Part shown: one piece after another, positions 1-8,755 of the stretch
How positions within the stretch are numbered: position 1 is the first letter of the stretch
How the letters are laid out: each line of letters begins with the position of its first letter
NCBI GenBank assembly: GCA_017454265.1
Contig: JAFTDJ010000049.1
Span: 62,001-126,000 of the forward strand
Length of the DNA stretch: 64,000 bases
Reading direction: 5' to 3'
From: Bacteroidales bacterium
Lineage (GTDB): Bacteria > Bacteroidota > Bacteroidia > Bacteroidales > UBA932
Translations under genes and position numbers: made by a program
The notes under the pieces: model-generated
Seen by the model: only the letters and a program-made list of their open reading frames with translations
What the model was told of the DNA's origin: nothing
Database searches by the model: none

Positions 1-111
1 GGTCCCCACCGGCATGACGATGGGGGTGCGGATGTCTCCGTGTGCGGTGCTGAGTATTCCGGTCCGTGCGGAAGAAGCGGTATCTTTTGATGTCCTGGTG
101 AACTTGAACAT
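1..111 (-). CDS. tgt: Queuine tRNA-ribosyltransferase, N-terminal 37 codons (partial)
   Basis: The reverse complement opens with ATG and reads 37 codons without a stop up to the window edge. The peptide has the N-terminal Tgt pattern: a Phe/Lys start, an Ala-Arg-x-Gly segment, a His-Gly pair, then Thr-Pro and the family signature Met-Pro-Val-Gly-Thr at residues 33-37. Tgt exchanges guanine 34 of certain tRNAs for a queuine precursor in the cytoplasm. The catalytic Asp and zinc site lie outside the window. A TATTTTTG box lies only 4 nt upstream of the start codon. Identification rests on a short but distinctive stretch. Confidence 0.82.
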   Translation of the reverse strand, partial: MFKFTRTSKDTASSARTGILSTAHGDIRTPIVMPVGT

Positions 112-115
112 AGTG

Positions 116-143
116 CAAAAATACTGAAAAAATCTTATATTTG
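116..143. promoter_or_regulatory. Divergent promoter region with two -7 boxes
   Basis: This short spacer between tgt and the nucleoside transporter gene holds a minus-strand TATTTTTG at 116-123 and a plus-strand TATATTTG at 136-143. Both match the TAnnTTTG -7 element of Bacteroidetes primary-sigma promoters. No good -33 TTG is visible at the expected distance for either. The plus-strand box would give a leader of about 34 nt; the minus-strand box sits 4 nt from the tgt ATG. Confidence 0.45.
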
Positions 144-183
144 TATGTTTACCGCATACAATAGCAATTAAACATAACACCAG

Positions 184-1467
184 ATGAAAAACAAACAGCT
201 CACTGTCAGGCTCATCCTGATGAACTTCCTGCAGTATGCAGCCTGGGGCGCATATCTCACGTCCCTCGGACGGTTCCTTGGCAACGTTGGCCTGGGTCCC
301 CAGATCAAGTGGTTCTTTGCAATGCAGGGCTTCGTCTCCATTTTCATGCCTACCCTGATGGGGATAGTGGCAGATAAGAAAATCGAGGCCCAGAAGACCC
401 TCTCCCTATGCCACGGTATTGCCGGCATTTTTATGATTGCCGCCGGAGCCTATTGCATGAGCGCCGGAGGAGCGCCTGCGTTTGCCCCGCTCTTCGTGCT
501 TTACAGCATCAGTGTTGCGTTCTATATGCCCACAATCGCCATTTCCAACTCGGTGGCCTACAACGCCCTTGCAAAGGCCGGAATGGACACGGTGAAGGAT
601 TTTCCGCCCATACGCGTGTTCGGCACCGTGGGCTTTATCTGCAGCATGCTGCTCACCAACTTCCTCAAGATAGGCGGCGTGGCCATGCAGGAATCCTACA
701 CCCAGCTCTTCTCGTCCGGAATCATCTCCCTGGTGCTTTGCGCGTATGCGCTCACCATGCCCGCCTGCCCGGTTAACAAATCGTCCGGCAGCCAGTCTTT
801 CGCGGACGCCTTCGGACTCAAGGCTTTCACCCTTTTCAAGGACCCCCAGTTCGCCATATTCTTCATTTTCTCAATGTTGCTGGGCGCATCCCTTCAGATT
901 ACCAACGGCTATGCCAACACCTTCCTAGGCTCCTTTGCGGCCGACCCGGCACTGGCCGACACCTTCGCGGTGAAGAATTCCAACGCGCTGATTGCCATTT
1001 CGCAAGCGTCCGAGACCCTCTGCATCCTGCTTATCCCGTTCTTTATGAAGAAGTTCGGCATCAAGAAGGTGATGCTCATCTCCATGTTTGCATGGGTGTT
1101 CCGCTTCGGCCTCTTCGGCGCCGGAAACCCCGCAATGCCCGGCGTGCTTCTCTTTGTGCTGAGCTGCATAGTTTACGGTATGGCATTCGATTTCTTCAAC
1201 ATCTCCGGTTCGCTGTATGTGAATGAGAATACCACGGAAGACATCCGTTCCAGCGCTCAGGGCGTCTTTATGCTGATGACCAACGGCCTCGGCGCTACCA
1301 TCGGCACCCTGGCGGCCGGAAAAGTGGTGGAGGCCTGCGACGTGTTCAATACGCCTTCAAACTGGCCTGAAGCCTGGTATATATTCGCTGGTTATGCCTT
1401 TGTAGTGGGCGTGCTGTTTATGATTCTCTTCAAGGATCCGCAGAAGAAAAAGGCCGCCGCGAAATGA
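184..1467 (+). CDS. nupG: Nucleoside:H+ symporter of the NupG type (MFS)
   Basis: A 427-residue polytopic membrane protein with about twelve hydrophobic segments and the usual length of the nucleoside:proton symporter branch of the major facilitator superfamily. The N-terminus has the typical pattern of an Asn-Phe-x-Gln-Tyr-x-x-Trp-Gly motif (residues 14-22) in the first helix. It is predicted to bring nucleosides across the inner membrane. Its stop overlaps the dut start as ATGA, so translation is probably coupled to a nucleotide-pool enzyme. A nucleoside hydrolase and ribokinase about 12 kb downstream could use the imported substrate. The exact substrate range cannot be read from sequence. 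Confidence 0.85.
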   Translation: MKNKQLTVRLILMNFLQYAAWGAYLTSLGRFLGNVGLGPQIKWFFAMQGFVSIFMPTLMGIVADKKIEAQKTLSLCHGIAGIFMIAAGAYCMSAGGAPAFAPLFVLYSISVAFYMPTIAISNSVAYNALAKAGMDTVKDFPPIRVFGTVGFICSMLLTNFLKIGGVAMQESYTQLFSSGIISLVLCAYALTMPACPVNKSSGSQSFADAFGLKAFTLFKDPQFAIFFIFSMLLGASLQITNGYANTFLGSFAADPALADTFAVKNSNALIAISQASETLCILLIPFFMKKFGIKKVMLISMFAWVFRFGLFGAGNPAMPGVLLFVLSCIVYGMAFDFFNISGSLYVNENTTEDIRSSAQGVFMLMTNGLGATIGTLAAGKVVEACDVFNTPSNWPEAWYIFAGYAFVVGVLFMILFKDPQKKKAAAK

Positions 1468-1898
1468 AAGTGAAAGTTATAAACCGGAGCTCAAATCCGC
1501 TTCCGGAATATGCTACTGAGTTCTCCGCCGGCCTGGATGTGCGTGCCGCCAACGAAGAACCAATAGTGCTTGAGCCGCTCGCACGCGCAATGGTGCCCAC
1601 TGGCCTGTACCTGGAAATTCCGGAAGGATACGAGGTGCAGGTCCGTCCCCGCAGCGGGCTTGCTGCCAAAAAGGGAATCACGGTTCTGAACGCTCCAGGG
1701 ACCATAGATGCAGACTACCGTGGAGAGGTGTGCGTGATTCTGGTAAACCTTTCTCAAGAGCCTTTTACCGTAGAAAAAGGGGAGAGGGTGGCGCAGCTGG
1801 TGCTCGCCCGTCATGAGAGGCTTGAATGGGAGCCTGCCGACGAACTTGCCGCCTCCGGGCGGGGAGAAGGCGGCTTCGGAAGTACCGGGACCAAATGA
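1464..1898 (+). CDS. dut: dUTP diphosphatase (dUTPase)
   Basis: A 144-residue protein of normal length for the trimeric dUTPase family, which hydrolyses dUTP to dUMP and pyrophosphate. All five family motifs are present: AGLDVRA at 22-28, RPRSGLA at 61-67, [10 protein letters not shown] at 80-89 with the catalytic Asp, ERVAQLV at 107-113 and the glycine-rich [11 protein letters not shown] at 132-142. It overlaps the upstream transporter by four bases and the murF start by ATGA, so the three genes form a tight cluster. Confidence 0.96.
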   Translation: MKVKVINRSSNPLPEYATEFSAGLDVRAANEEPIVLEPLARAMVPTGLYLEIPEGYEVQVRPRSGLAAKKGITVLNAPGTIDADYRGEVCVILVNLSQEPFTVEKGERVAQLVLARHERLEWEPADELAASGRGEGGFGSTGTK

Positions 1899-3196
1899 AA
1901 GATCTATACAGTAAATATCTGGGCTGCGGCGGCCGTGTAACTACCGACAGCCGCGCCATAAAGGGCGGTGAAATCTTTTTCGCGCTCCGGGGCGAGAACT
2001 TCGACGGCAATGCATTTGCCGTCGGGGCGTTGGAGGGCGGCGCTGCCTGGGCGGTGGTGAACGACGATGCCCCGCTTCCTGAAGACGCACGCCTGATACG
2101 GGTCCCGGACCCTCAGGCCACGCTTCGCGACCTCGCAACCTGGCACCGTGTACACGTGCGCGACGGGGCGCTTCCGGTACTCGGCCTCACCGGGACCAAT
2201 GGCAAGACAACTACCAAGGAACTAATTGCCGCCGTACTTGCACAAAAATTCAAGGTGACAGCTACTAAGGGCAATTTAAACAATGATATAGGAGTCCCTC
2301 TAAGTCTTCTTTCCATTACTCCGGATACTGAAATTGCAGTAATAGAGATGGGTGCCAACCATCCCGACGACATAGAAAAACTGGTGCGGGTGAGCCAGCC
2401 CGATTACGGTCTTATCACAAATGTAGGCCGTGCGCACCTGTTGGGATTCGGTTCCTTCGAGGGGGTGAAGCAGGCCAAAGGGGCGCTCTACCGATGGCTT
2501 GGTTCCCGTCCCGGCTCCCTGATTTTCATCAACGAGGACGATGAAGACCTCCGGGGGATGGCTGCCGGTTTGCCCAGCCATTTCTTTGGCTACGGCATGA
2601 AGTATCAGGGAGCGGAGTTGCTGCCCGCTACTCCCGAGTCTCCCTTCCTGGGGCTCAAGATAGGGAGCGAGGAGGTGCATACCCGGCTTGTCGGGGCGTA
2701 CAACGCAGCCAATGTACTGGCGGCCCTTGCTGTTGGCGAATATTTCGGCGTTCCGCGTGCAAAAGCAGTCGCGGCGATAGAGGCGTATCTGCCTTCCAAC
2801 CAGCGCTCGCAAATGGTTCGCACAGGGCGCAATACCCTCATCGTGGATGCATACAACGCCAACCCGTCGTCGATGCGGGCCGCCCTGGAGAATTTTGCTT
2901 CGCTTCAGGCGCCCGGGAAACTGGCGCTGCTCGGTGACATGCGCGAGTTGGGAGTGGAATCCGTGCCGGAGCACGAGAAGGTAGTAGAGCAGCTCAGGGC
3001 CTCCGGAATACCTGCGATGCTGGTTGGGGAGGAGTTTGCCAAGGTATTGAAGTCCAGGCATATGAATGACTTTACCTGTTTTCCTGATTCAGCTGCCCTG
3101 GCAGCCTGGCTGAAGGAGCATCCGCTAAGCGGCAAGGCCATTTTGGTGAAGGGCTCCAGAGGTATAAAGATGGAGACTGTACTGCCTGAATTATAG
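1895..3196 (+). CDS. murF: UDP-MurNAc-tripeptide--D-Ala-D-Ala ligase
   Basis: A 433-residue Mur ligase that adds D-Ala-D-Ala to the UDP-MurNAc tripeptide in peptidoglycan synthesis. The ATP-binding loop GTNGKTTT is at residues 100-107, followed by the central ligase domain and a C-terminal domain beginning near [11 protein letters not shown] chose the ATG that overlaps the dut stop (ATGA); the frame is open 69 nt further upstream, but that extension lies inside dut and does not look like MurF. The stop overlaps the end of the convergent PAP2 gene by 6 bp. Confidence 0.95.
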   Translation: MKDLYSKYLGCGGRVTTDSRAIKGGEIFFALRGENFDGNAFAVGALEGGAAWAVVNDDAPLPEDARLIRVPDPQATLRDLATWHRVHVRDGALPVLGLTGTNGKTTTKELIAAVLAQKFKVTATKGNLNNDIGVPLSLLSITPDTEIAVIEMGANHPDDIEKLVRVSQPDYGLITNVGRAHLLGFGSFEGVKQAKGALYRWLGSRPGSLIFINEDDEDLRGMAAGLPSHFFGYGMKYQGAELLPATPESPFLGLKIGSEEVHTRLVGAYNAANVLAALAVGEYFGVPRAKAVAAIEAYLPSNQRSQMVRTGRNTLIVDAYNANPSSMRAALENFASLQAPGKLALLGDMRELGVESVPEHEKVVEQLRASGIPAMLVGEEFAKVLKSRHMNDFTCFPDSAALAAWLKEHPLSGKAILVKGSRGIKMETVLPEL

Positions 3197-3769
3197 TCTG
3201 AACTGTTTTATACACACGCTCCCCAGGCGGCCGAAAATCCAGCCGAAGAGCAGGCCGACGGCAAAGCCGACGAGCACGTCGCCGAGAAAGTGCTTACCTA
3301 CGAAGATGCGGCTGAGGCCAACCAGCACCGCCCATACGTAAATGGCGATGGTGTAGGCGCTATAAGACCGTGTCTTGTCGTTCTTGAAACTCATGCTGGA
3401 GCATACTGCAAAGCCGAGACTGTTGGCTGCGTGTGCCGAAAAGAAACCATAGAGGCCGCCGTGACCCTCAAGCACGTGCAGGCCGCCGGCAATCATGCCG
3501 GCGTCTTCCATCGGCCGCAGGCGGCAGACCGAGTTCTTGACAAGATTGGCGAACTGGTCCGTGCACAGCACGAAAAGAGCGCAGCACAGCGTCACCAGCA
3601 GGCCTCGCTTCCAGCCCAGACGAATGAAGAAGAACACGATTATCACAAGGTACATAAAGTACCAGATCTTAACCATGGAAAAGAATTGCCAGACGGCGTC
3701 GGAAACGGGGGAGTAGAGCCCGTTCAGCGCCAGGGTCAGGTTGCGGTCTAACTGCACAATGCTTTCCAT
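3191..3769 (-). CDS. PAP2-family membrane phosphatase
   Basis: A 192-residue protein with several membrane segments and the three PAP2 signatures: K78 with RLRP ending at 86, Ser-Ala-His at 111-113 (replacing the usual Pro-Ser-Gly-His), and SR at 153-154 with H160 and D164. Members remove phosphate from lipid phosphates such as undecaprenyl diphosphate or phosphatidic acid at the membrane. It overlaps the end of obgE by 22 nt on the same strand and follows genes for a glycosyltransferase and a phospholipase-D-type enzyme, which suggests an envelope-lipid role. Whether it is a lipid A phosphatase or an undecaprenyl-PP phosphatase cannot be decided. Confidence 0.85.
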   Translation of the reverse strand: MESIVQLDRNLTLALNGLYSPVSDAVWQFFSMVKIWYFMYLVIIVFFFIRLGWKRGLLVTLCCALFVLCTDQFANLVKNSVCRLRPMEDAGMIAGGLHVLEGHGGLYGFFSAHAANSLGFAVCSSMSFKNDKTRSYSAYTIAIYVWAVLVGLSRIFVGKHFLGDVLVGFAVGLLFGWIFGRLGSVCIKQFRL

Positions 3770-4740
3770 AATTCGTCTTTAAGTTTGTCCAGTCCTTCGC
3801 CCGAGGCGGAGGATATGAATACGTGGGGAATGCGTTTGGGGAGCTTGCGTGCAAGTTCTTTCTCGATTTCCTCGTCTATGATGTCACATTTGGTGATTGC
3901 CAGTACACGCTGCTTGTCCATCAGCTCCGGGTTGTAGAGTTTGAGCTCGGCCAGAAGGGTCTTGTAGCTGGCGGCAATATCGTCTTCTTCGCAGCTCACC
4001 ATAAAAAGCAGCACGGAGTTGCGTTCTATGTGACGCAGGAAGCGGGTACCTATGCCCTTGCCCTCGTGGGCGCCTTCGATAATGCCGGGGATGTCGGCCA
4101 TCACGAAGGAACGGTCGTCGTGGTAGCGCACAATTCCCAGGTTGGGCTCCAGGGTAGTGAAGGCGTAGGAGGCTATCTTGGGCTTGGCGGAGGTGACTGT
4201 GCTCAACAGGGTGGACTTGCCCGCGTTGGGGAAGCCTACCAGGCCAACGTCGGCCAGCAGCTTGAGCTCCAGTATGAAGGCGCCTTCTTCGCCCTCCTCG
4301 CCGGGCTGGGCGTAACGGGGCGTCTGGTTGGTGGCAGTCTTGAAATTGTCGTTTCCAAGCCCGCCCCGGCCACCTTTGCAGAGTATGCGGCTCTCGCCGT
4401 CCTCCATCAGTTCGAAGAGTGTATCGCCGGTCTCGGCATCGCGTACTACGGTACCCACAGGCACGTCCAGAGTGATATCAGCGCCGTTCTTGCCCTTGCG
4501 CAGGGCGGAGCCTCCTTTCTCGCCGTCGTCGGCCTTGATATGCTTGCGATACTTCAGGTGGATGAGGGTCCAGAACTGGGCGTTGGCGCGCAGGATGATG
4601 TGGCCCCCGCGTCCGCCGTCACCCCCGTCGGGTCCGCCCTTGGGGATGTACTTCGCCCTGTGCAGGTGCATCGAGCCCGCTCCGCCGTGTCCGGAAGCGC
4701 AGTATATCTTTACGTAGTCTATGAAGTTGGATTCGGCCAT
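3748..4740 (-). CDS. obgE: GTPase ObgE
   Basis: A 330-residue Obg-family GTPase that associates with the large ribosomal subunit and couples ribosome assembly to growth state. The glycine-rich Obg fold covers residues 1-160; the G domain follows with G1 GFPNAGKST at 169-177, G3 DIPG at 216-219 and G4 TKCD at 283-286, a variant of the usual NKxD. The C-terminal extension found in some Obg proteins is absent, as is common in Bacteroidota. It is the third gene of a minus-strand run that starts with a glycosyltransferase. Confidence 0.95.
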   Translation of the reverse strand: MAESNFIDYVKIYCASGHGGAGSMHLHRAKYIPKGGPDGGDGGRGGHIILRANAQFWTLIHLKYRKHIKADDGEKGGSALRKGKNGADITLDVPVGTVVRDAETGDTLFELMEDGESRILCKGGRGGLGNDNFKTATNQTPRYAQPGEEGEEGAFILELKLLADVGLVGFPNAGKSTLLSTVTSAKPKIASYAFTTLEPNLGIVRYHDDRSFVMADIPGIIEGAHEGKGIGTRFLRHIERNSVLLFMVSCEEDDIAASYKTLLAELKLYNPELMDKQRVLAITKCDIIDEEIEKELARKLPKRIPHVFISSASGEGLDKLKDELWKALCS

Positions 4741-4744
4741 ATGT

Positions 4745-6001
4745 TTACATTAAGAAGTCGAAGGGGAGGAGGAGAGTCTCTGTGACCTTTTGGCCTGCGG
4801 TGCGGGAATCGGCGTCCTGCGGGGTGTACTCGGCGGAGTCGTCGAAGCCTGCCAGGAACTGCTCCTTGAGCCGGAGCGCGGCGGCTTCGTCGTACACGAT
4901 CGCGAGAATCTCTGAGAGGCGCTTGAGGCTGAGCTTATCAATGTTTGCGGAACTCACGCAGCCCAGGTAGTCGTCGGAGAGGAAGGTCTTGCTGTGATTG
5001 AAGAGCCCCGTGCGCATCATCACCTTTATTCCGGCTTTAGCGCAAACTCCTGCGTAATAGTAACTTACCGGGTCGACGATGCCCATATCGGAGGCGTTGC
5101 ACATCAGCACGCGCACATCCACCCCGCGGGCTGCGGCATCCTTCATCGCATTCAGCAGAGGGCGCGTGGGAGTGAAGTAGGGCGTCTCCATCCATACATA
5201 TTTGCTGGCGTGCTCCAGCACCCATACAAGGGCGTCCTGGGTTATGTGGAACGGGGCGTCGCTGCCGTCACCTATCGTCTGCACTATGGCACCCGAAGCA
5301 GTGGAAGGGGCAGGACCGCGGACAGCCAGCTTGGAGGGCTCGTTCGGTTTGAGCCTGGCCGCCTCGTTCCAGTGCAGCTTGAAGATTTCGTGCATGCACG
5401 CGGCGGAAGGCCCTTTGAGCCGGACCTGGCTGTCGTCCCAGGCAACCATACTGTGGGTGTTGAGGTTCATTCCTCCGGCATAGGCTATCTCCTTGTCTAT
5501 GATGTATATCTTGCGATGGTTGCTGTAGAAGGGATATATGAGCCGCCGGGCGTTGTAGATGGGGGAGAGGTCGCGCTTGAGAATGCCTTTTTTGTCCATC
5601 CCGCTGATTATCCCGGTAAAGAAGGGATCGTTGGACGAGCGGCCGAAAAGGTTGCCCAGAAAATCGTGCACATAGCGTACTTCCACGCCTTCTGCAGCCT
5701 TCTGCGCCATCACGTCTGCAACTTTCTTACCTGTACTGTCCGTGCCGAAGAGGAAGCACTCTATCTCTATCTGCCGCCCGGCGCTTGCGAAGTCTTGCAT
5801 CAGGCTCTCCCGGAAATCGGGGGCGTGATGCAGGAAGCGCACCTCGTTGCCAGCGGTCGGAGTAGAGGCGGGGGATATGCTGAGACCTCTGGCGAGAGGC
5901 TGCCAGGCTTCGCGTATAAGCGGGGTTGCGTCCTGGATAAACACGCTGTCCTCAGGCGCCACAAGGGAACCGGCGAGAAGCATTGCGAGCAGCAGGCGCA
6001 T
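4745..6001 (-). CDS. Phospholipase-D-family protein, cardiolipin-synthase-like, exported
   Basis: A 418-residue protein with an N-terminal signal-like hydrophobic segment (residues 1-15) and two HKD motifs: H162-K164-D169 and H336-K338-D343. Two HKD motifs define the phospholipase D superfamily, and this arrangement is typical of cardiolipin synthases, which join two phosphatidylglycerols. Unlike ClsA it lacks a pair of N-terminal membrane helices, so it may be periplasmic or anchored. It lies between a glycosyltransferase gene and obgE with gaps of 9 and 4 nt. Another phosphatidyltransferase activity is possible. Confidence 0.85.
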   Translation of the reverse strand: MRLLLAMLLAGSLVAPEDSVFIQDATPLIREAWQPLARGLSISPASTPTAGNEVRFLHHAPDFRESLMQDFASAGRQIEIECFLFGTDSTGKKVADVMAQKAAEGVEVRYVHDFLGNLFGRSSNDPFFTGIISGMDKKGILKRDLSPIYNARRLIYPFYSNHRKIYIIDKEIAYAGGMNLNTHSMVAWDDSQVRLKGPSAACMHEIFKLHWNEAARLKPNEPSKLAVRGPAPSTASGAIVQTIGDGSDAPFHITQDALVWVLEHASKYVWMETPYFTPTRPLLNAMKDAAARGVDVRVLMCNASDMGIVDPVSYYYAGVCAKAGIKVMMRTGLFNHSKTFLSDDYLGCVSSANIDKLSLKRLSEILAIVYDEAAALRLKEQFLAGFDDSAEYTPQDADSRTAGQKVTETLLLPFDFLM

Positions 6002-6010
6002 AGGTGGTGT

Positions 6011-7159
6011 TTACTTATTGTTCTCTATAGCGTTACGGTACATCTCGATGAGAGCTCTTGCAGACCTCTGGATGTCGTAGTCGCGGGCTTTGTCGGCATA
6101 TACCTGGGCCATACGGTTCCTATCTTCGGGATGTTCTATCCACCAGTCGATTTTCTCTGCCAGCGCCTTGGCGTCGCCGCTGGGGAAAACGCTGCGCTCG
6201 TCGAGCGCATAGTCGCTGGTGCCTATGTATTTGCCTTTGGCTATTACCGGAACGGTGCCTTCGCGAAGTGCTTCCATACATCCGAGGCCCTCCACCTCCA
6301 TCTTGGCCAGGTGGACGCAGAGGTAGGAGTCCTGCGCCAACTTCTTGAGCCCGGCGCTGTCCAGGAATACGAACTTTGGCTTATAGCCGAGAATGCCCTC
6401 TGCGAACAACTGTTCACCCCTGGCTCTGAGCTTGCTCTCCAAGACTCCGGTGCCTGCATATATCAGTTGAATATCCTTTGCGTGACGGGAATACGGCATC
6501 GCGTCGAGCAGAAGTTCCACGCACTTTATCTTTACGAAACGTCCCACCTTGATGATATTGATGGGGCCGCCGGTCCAGGGCTTTGCGACCACCTTCTCTT
6601 CCGGGATGAAAATGCCGTTTGAAATGACGTGCAGACGTGCCTTGAAGTGGTTATCTGTCAGATGCTGCCTTACGACTTCCGTAGGGCACTGGACATCCGA
6701 CATCTGATTATAGTGACGTCTCCTCCAGTTGTGCATCAGCAATGCGTTCTGCAGGCGACCGTTCATCAATGGAATCTCTGAGAGGATATTGTTGGTGTAC
6801 ATATGGAATGTACCGACTACCGGCTTGCCCATTTTCTTGGCCATAGTCATGGTTATCTTCTCAATGGGCAAAGGCTCTTCCAGATGTATGATGTCGGCCC
6901 ACTCGACGGCCTCGCGCATTATCTTCTTGTCAGCTGCTGCATAACTGAAACCGTTCGCGTCTATAATAGGTTGAAAAACAGGGAAATAGAACTGTTTCAG
7001 ACGATAATGGGGCTGTATTCCTTCGGGGTCGGAGTTTTCTCCTGCCAGTACACGCACTTCAACTCCTTCTTTCTTAAGCGCCGCTGTGATATTCCTTGCG
7101 GAGGTGCTGATACCGTTGCCGGGGATGGCCAGGTTGTTGCACACGTAGAGAATTTTCAT
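6011..7159 (-). CDS. Glycosyltransferase family 4
   Basis: A 382-residue GT-B fold retaining glycosyltransferase. The N-terminal Rossmann domain begins with MKILYVCNN and has a GNGIS loop for the acceptor; the C-terminal nucleotide-sugar domain carries VGRFVKIK near 205-212 and the EX7E pair E288/E296. No signal peptide is seen, so it should act at the cytoplasmic face of the membrane. Diacylglycerol or phosphatidylinositol glycosylation is plausible given its operon partners (phospholipase D and PAP2 proteins), but the substrate is not visible. It is the first gene of its operon, behind a promoter with both elements. Confidence 0.85.
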   Translation of the reverse strand: MKILYVCNNLAIPGNGISTSARNITAALKKEGVEVRVLAGENSDPEGIQPHYRLKQFYFPVFQPIIDANGFSYAAADKKIMREAVEWADIIHLEEPLPIEKITMTMAKKMGKPVVGTFHMYTNNILSEIPLMNGRLQNALLMHNWRRRHYNQMSDVQCPTEVVRQHLTDNHFKARLHVISNGIFIPEEKVVAKPWTGGPINIIKVGRFVKIKCVELLLDAMPYSRHAKDIQLIYAGTGVLESKLRARGEQLFAEGILGYKPKFVFLDSAGLKKLAQDSYLCVHLAKMEVEGLGCMEALREGTVPVIAKGKYIGTSDYALDERSVFPSGDAKALAEKIDWWIEHPEDRNRMAQVYADKARDYDIQRSARALIEMYRNAIENNK

Positions 7160-7190
7160 TTGTTTTGTTGTTGTGGTTTTTTATTATTCT

Positions 7191-7221
7191 ACAAAGATAC
7201 GCTTTATTTTTGAGAATCTCA
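7191..7221 (-). promoter_or_regulatory. Promoter of the glycosyltransferase-obgE operon
   Basis: Read on the minus strand this is ATTG, 20 nt, TATCTTTG, matching the -33/-7 pattern of Bacteroidetes primary-sigma promoters. It predicts a leader of about 25 nt before the glycosyltransferase ATG. Confidence 0.55.
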
Positions 7222-7259
7222 ATTGTTGAAAACTTGTTTACAAGATGGCTCCCTGATTA

Positions 7260-7290
7260 TTGGTTTTTTCCCGGGGCCTGTTTACTTTTG
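7260..7290 (+). promoter_or_regulatory. Promoter of the accessory lipoprotein patch
   Basis: TTG at 7260-7262, 20 nt, then TACTTTTG at 7283-7290, a good match to the TTG/TAnnTTTG pattern. It would give a transcript starting near 7297, about 50 nt ahead of the small peptide gene. It is back to back with the minus-strand promoter at 7191-7221. Confidence 0.55.
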
Positions 7291-7348
7291 TGAGTATCCC
7301 TTATCTGTAAGCTTAGGGATGGGCCGGACAATAAATATCTATCGCTAT

Positions 7349-7492
7349 ATGACCAAAAATCTGCTTTACGAAGCGCCCACGGCGCGTGTCATTGAATTCC
7401 GGTTCAATGACGCCATCCTGACCATGTCGGGGTTCAACAGTTCCAACAACACCGAAGAAATGATTATCGACGGTGATATTTTCACATTTTAA
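7349..7492 (+). CDS. Small protein of 47 residues upstream of a surface lipoprotein
   Basis: The peptide starts MTKNLLYEAP and has a central segment ending in LTMSGF followed by an acidic, Asn-rich tail. I do not recognise a named family, but short proteins with a Tyr-x-x-Pro-like start and a Leu-x-x-Ser-Gly centre are common just ahead of surface lipoprotein genes in Bacteroidales. I chose the ATG at 7349 because the longer upstream frame passes through the promoter. It ends 16 nt before the lipoprotein gene and should be on the same transcript. There is no signal peptide. Confidence 0.55.
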   Translation: MTKNLLYEAPTARVIEFRFNDAILTMSGFNSSNNTEEMIIDGDIFTF

Positions 7493-7508
7493 CGCAGGAG
7501 GTCTGATT

Positions 7509-8747
7509 ATGAAAAAGTTAGGTTTTGTTTTAGCCGCGACGGCCTTGCTGGCCGCTTCCTGCGCAAAGGAGATTGCACCCACGGTTGAGATTACTTCAGA
7601 CAAAGGTTACGAGTACGTTTTCCGCGTCAACAGCGCAGATTCCAGGACTACTCTTGACGGAACGGACGTGAAATGGGAGAAAAACGATAGATTTGGTGTT
7701 TTTGCGGAAGGTACCGTCAATAAATACGGAAGCATTACGACTCTTAGTCCTGTTACATTCCCTGTTTACCTGAATGCAGCTCTCACCGCCGGGAGCAAGG
7801 TGTATTGCTATTATCCATATAGCGAAAGTAATAACAGCAGTACAGCAAGTGCTGTCAAATTCGTGATCCCGACGTCCCAGACAGGCGATTTTGACGCCAT
7901 GCCGCAGGTGGCCCTGCCTTTCGAATTTGATGAAGATAAAGCTGCGGGCACGCAGAATACCCAAGACCTGTATTTCTGCAACCTCGGTTCTGTCGTGAGG
8001 TTTTTGGTGTATTCGACCTCTGCAATATACAGAGCAGAAACAGTTAAGTCTATCGCGTTTACATCGGCTACTGATGGTATTGCCGGCAATTTCACATTTG
8101 ATGTAACAGCAGTTGATTATGAAAACAAATCTACGCTGGATATTGTCGGGTGTGAAGAGAAAACGGTAACTCTTACAGCCGATACTGTTGTTGGTTCAGA
8201 CGCCGAAAATGCTGGTATTTCCAATATGGTTATCACACCCGGAACCTTCTACGGCACCATTGTACTCACGACCGACGTCGCGGAGTATACTTATACCCTT
8301 TCCGAGTCCAATAAGATTGCATTTGCACGCAATGGAATCAAAAGGATAGGTCTTAACCTTGCAAGTGCAAATGTGGTTAGGTCACCTTTAACGAAGGGAA
8401 ATTTCAACTGGGATTTAACAAAAGCTTCTTACGAATCTGCCAGTGCCAGTTCTGTTGTATGGTCTTCGTCTGTATTGACTATGACCGCAGCAAAGGCAAA
8501 AGCTTCTACAGATGCCAATAGTTATTTGCCTGCCGACAAATCGACGAGTCGATTCTATAAGAATAGTACTCTTACATTTGGATACTCTGGTATTAACATC
8601 GAAAAGGTAGTATTTACTGCAGCATCTAATGACTATGCGACAACTTTGGCCGGTAGCTCCTGGACAAACGCATCAGCAACGGTGTCAGGTTCTGTTGTAA
8701 CTGTAGTACCAACAGACGGGGGGGGGGTGACTTTTCAGCAACTATAG
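7509..8747 (+). CDS. Fimbrillin-like surface lipoprotein, N-terminal part, ends after a poly-G frameshift
   Basis: The first 18 residues form a lipoprotein signal with the lipobox AASC (Cys18), so the product should be anchored to a membrane and probably exposed on the surface. The following ~280 residues have the fimbrillin-like pattern common in Bacteroidales: an SRTTLDGTDVKWEKND-type stretch near residue 50-65 and many beta-rich Thr/Ser/Val segments. As sequenced, the frame runs through ten G at 8718-8727 and stops five codons past the tract (412 residues). Adding one G, or removing two, joins it to the open frame downstream and gives a protein of about 750 residues. It is either phase-variable, a broken gene, or affected by a homopolymer sequencing error. 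Confidence 0.75.
   Translation: MKKLGFVLAATALLAASCAKEIAPTVEITSDKGYEYVFRVNSADSRTTLDGTDVKWEKNDRFGVFAEGTVNKYGSITTLSPVTFPVYLNAALTAGSKVYCYYPYSESNNSSTASAVKFVIPTSQTGDFDAMPQVALPFEFDEDKAAGTQNTQDLYFCNLGSVVRFLVYSTSAIYRAETVKSIAFTSATDGIAGNFTFDVTAVDYENKSTLDIVGCEEKTVTLTADTVVGSDAENAGISNMVITPGTFYGTIVLTTDVAEYTYTLSESNKIAFARNGIKRIGLNLASANVVRSPLTKGNFNWDLTKASYESASASSVVWSSSVLTMTAAKAKASTDANSYLPADKSTSRFYKNSTLTFGYSGINIEKVVFTAASNDYATTLAGSSWTNASATVSGSVVTVVPTDGGGVTFQQL
8718..8727 (+). repeat. Homopolymer of ten G inside a lipoprotein gene
   Basis: Ten consecutive G lie in the lipoprotein coding sequence. With 10 G the frame stops five codons past the tract; with 9 or 12 it stops at once (TGA); with 8 or 11 it continues for another 345 codons or so. 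Such tracts change length by slippage and are a known switch for surface proteins in other bacteria. A base-calling error is the main alternative. Confidence 0.85.
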
Positions 8748-8755
8748 GAGGAACG

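Noticed and set aside
4994..6622. A 542-codon plus-strand frame opposite the phospholipase-D-like and glycosyltransferase genes.
   Set aside because: Both minus-strand genes have clear catalytic motifs; the plus-strand peptide is low in recognisable structure and crosses the boundary of two genes.
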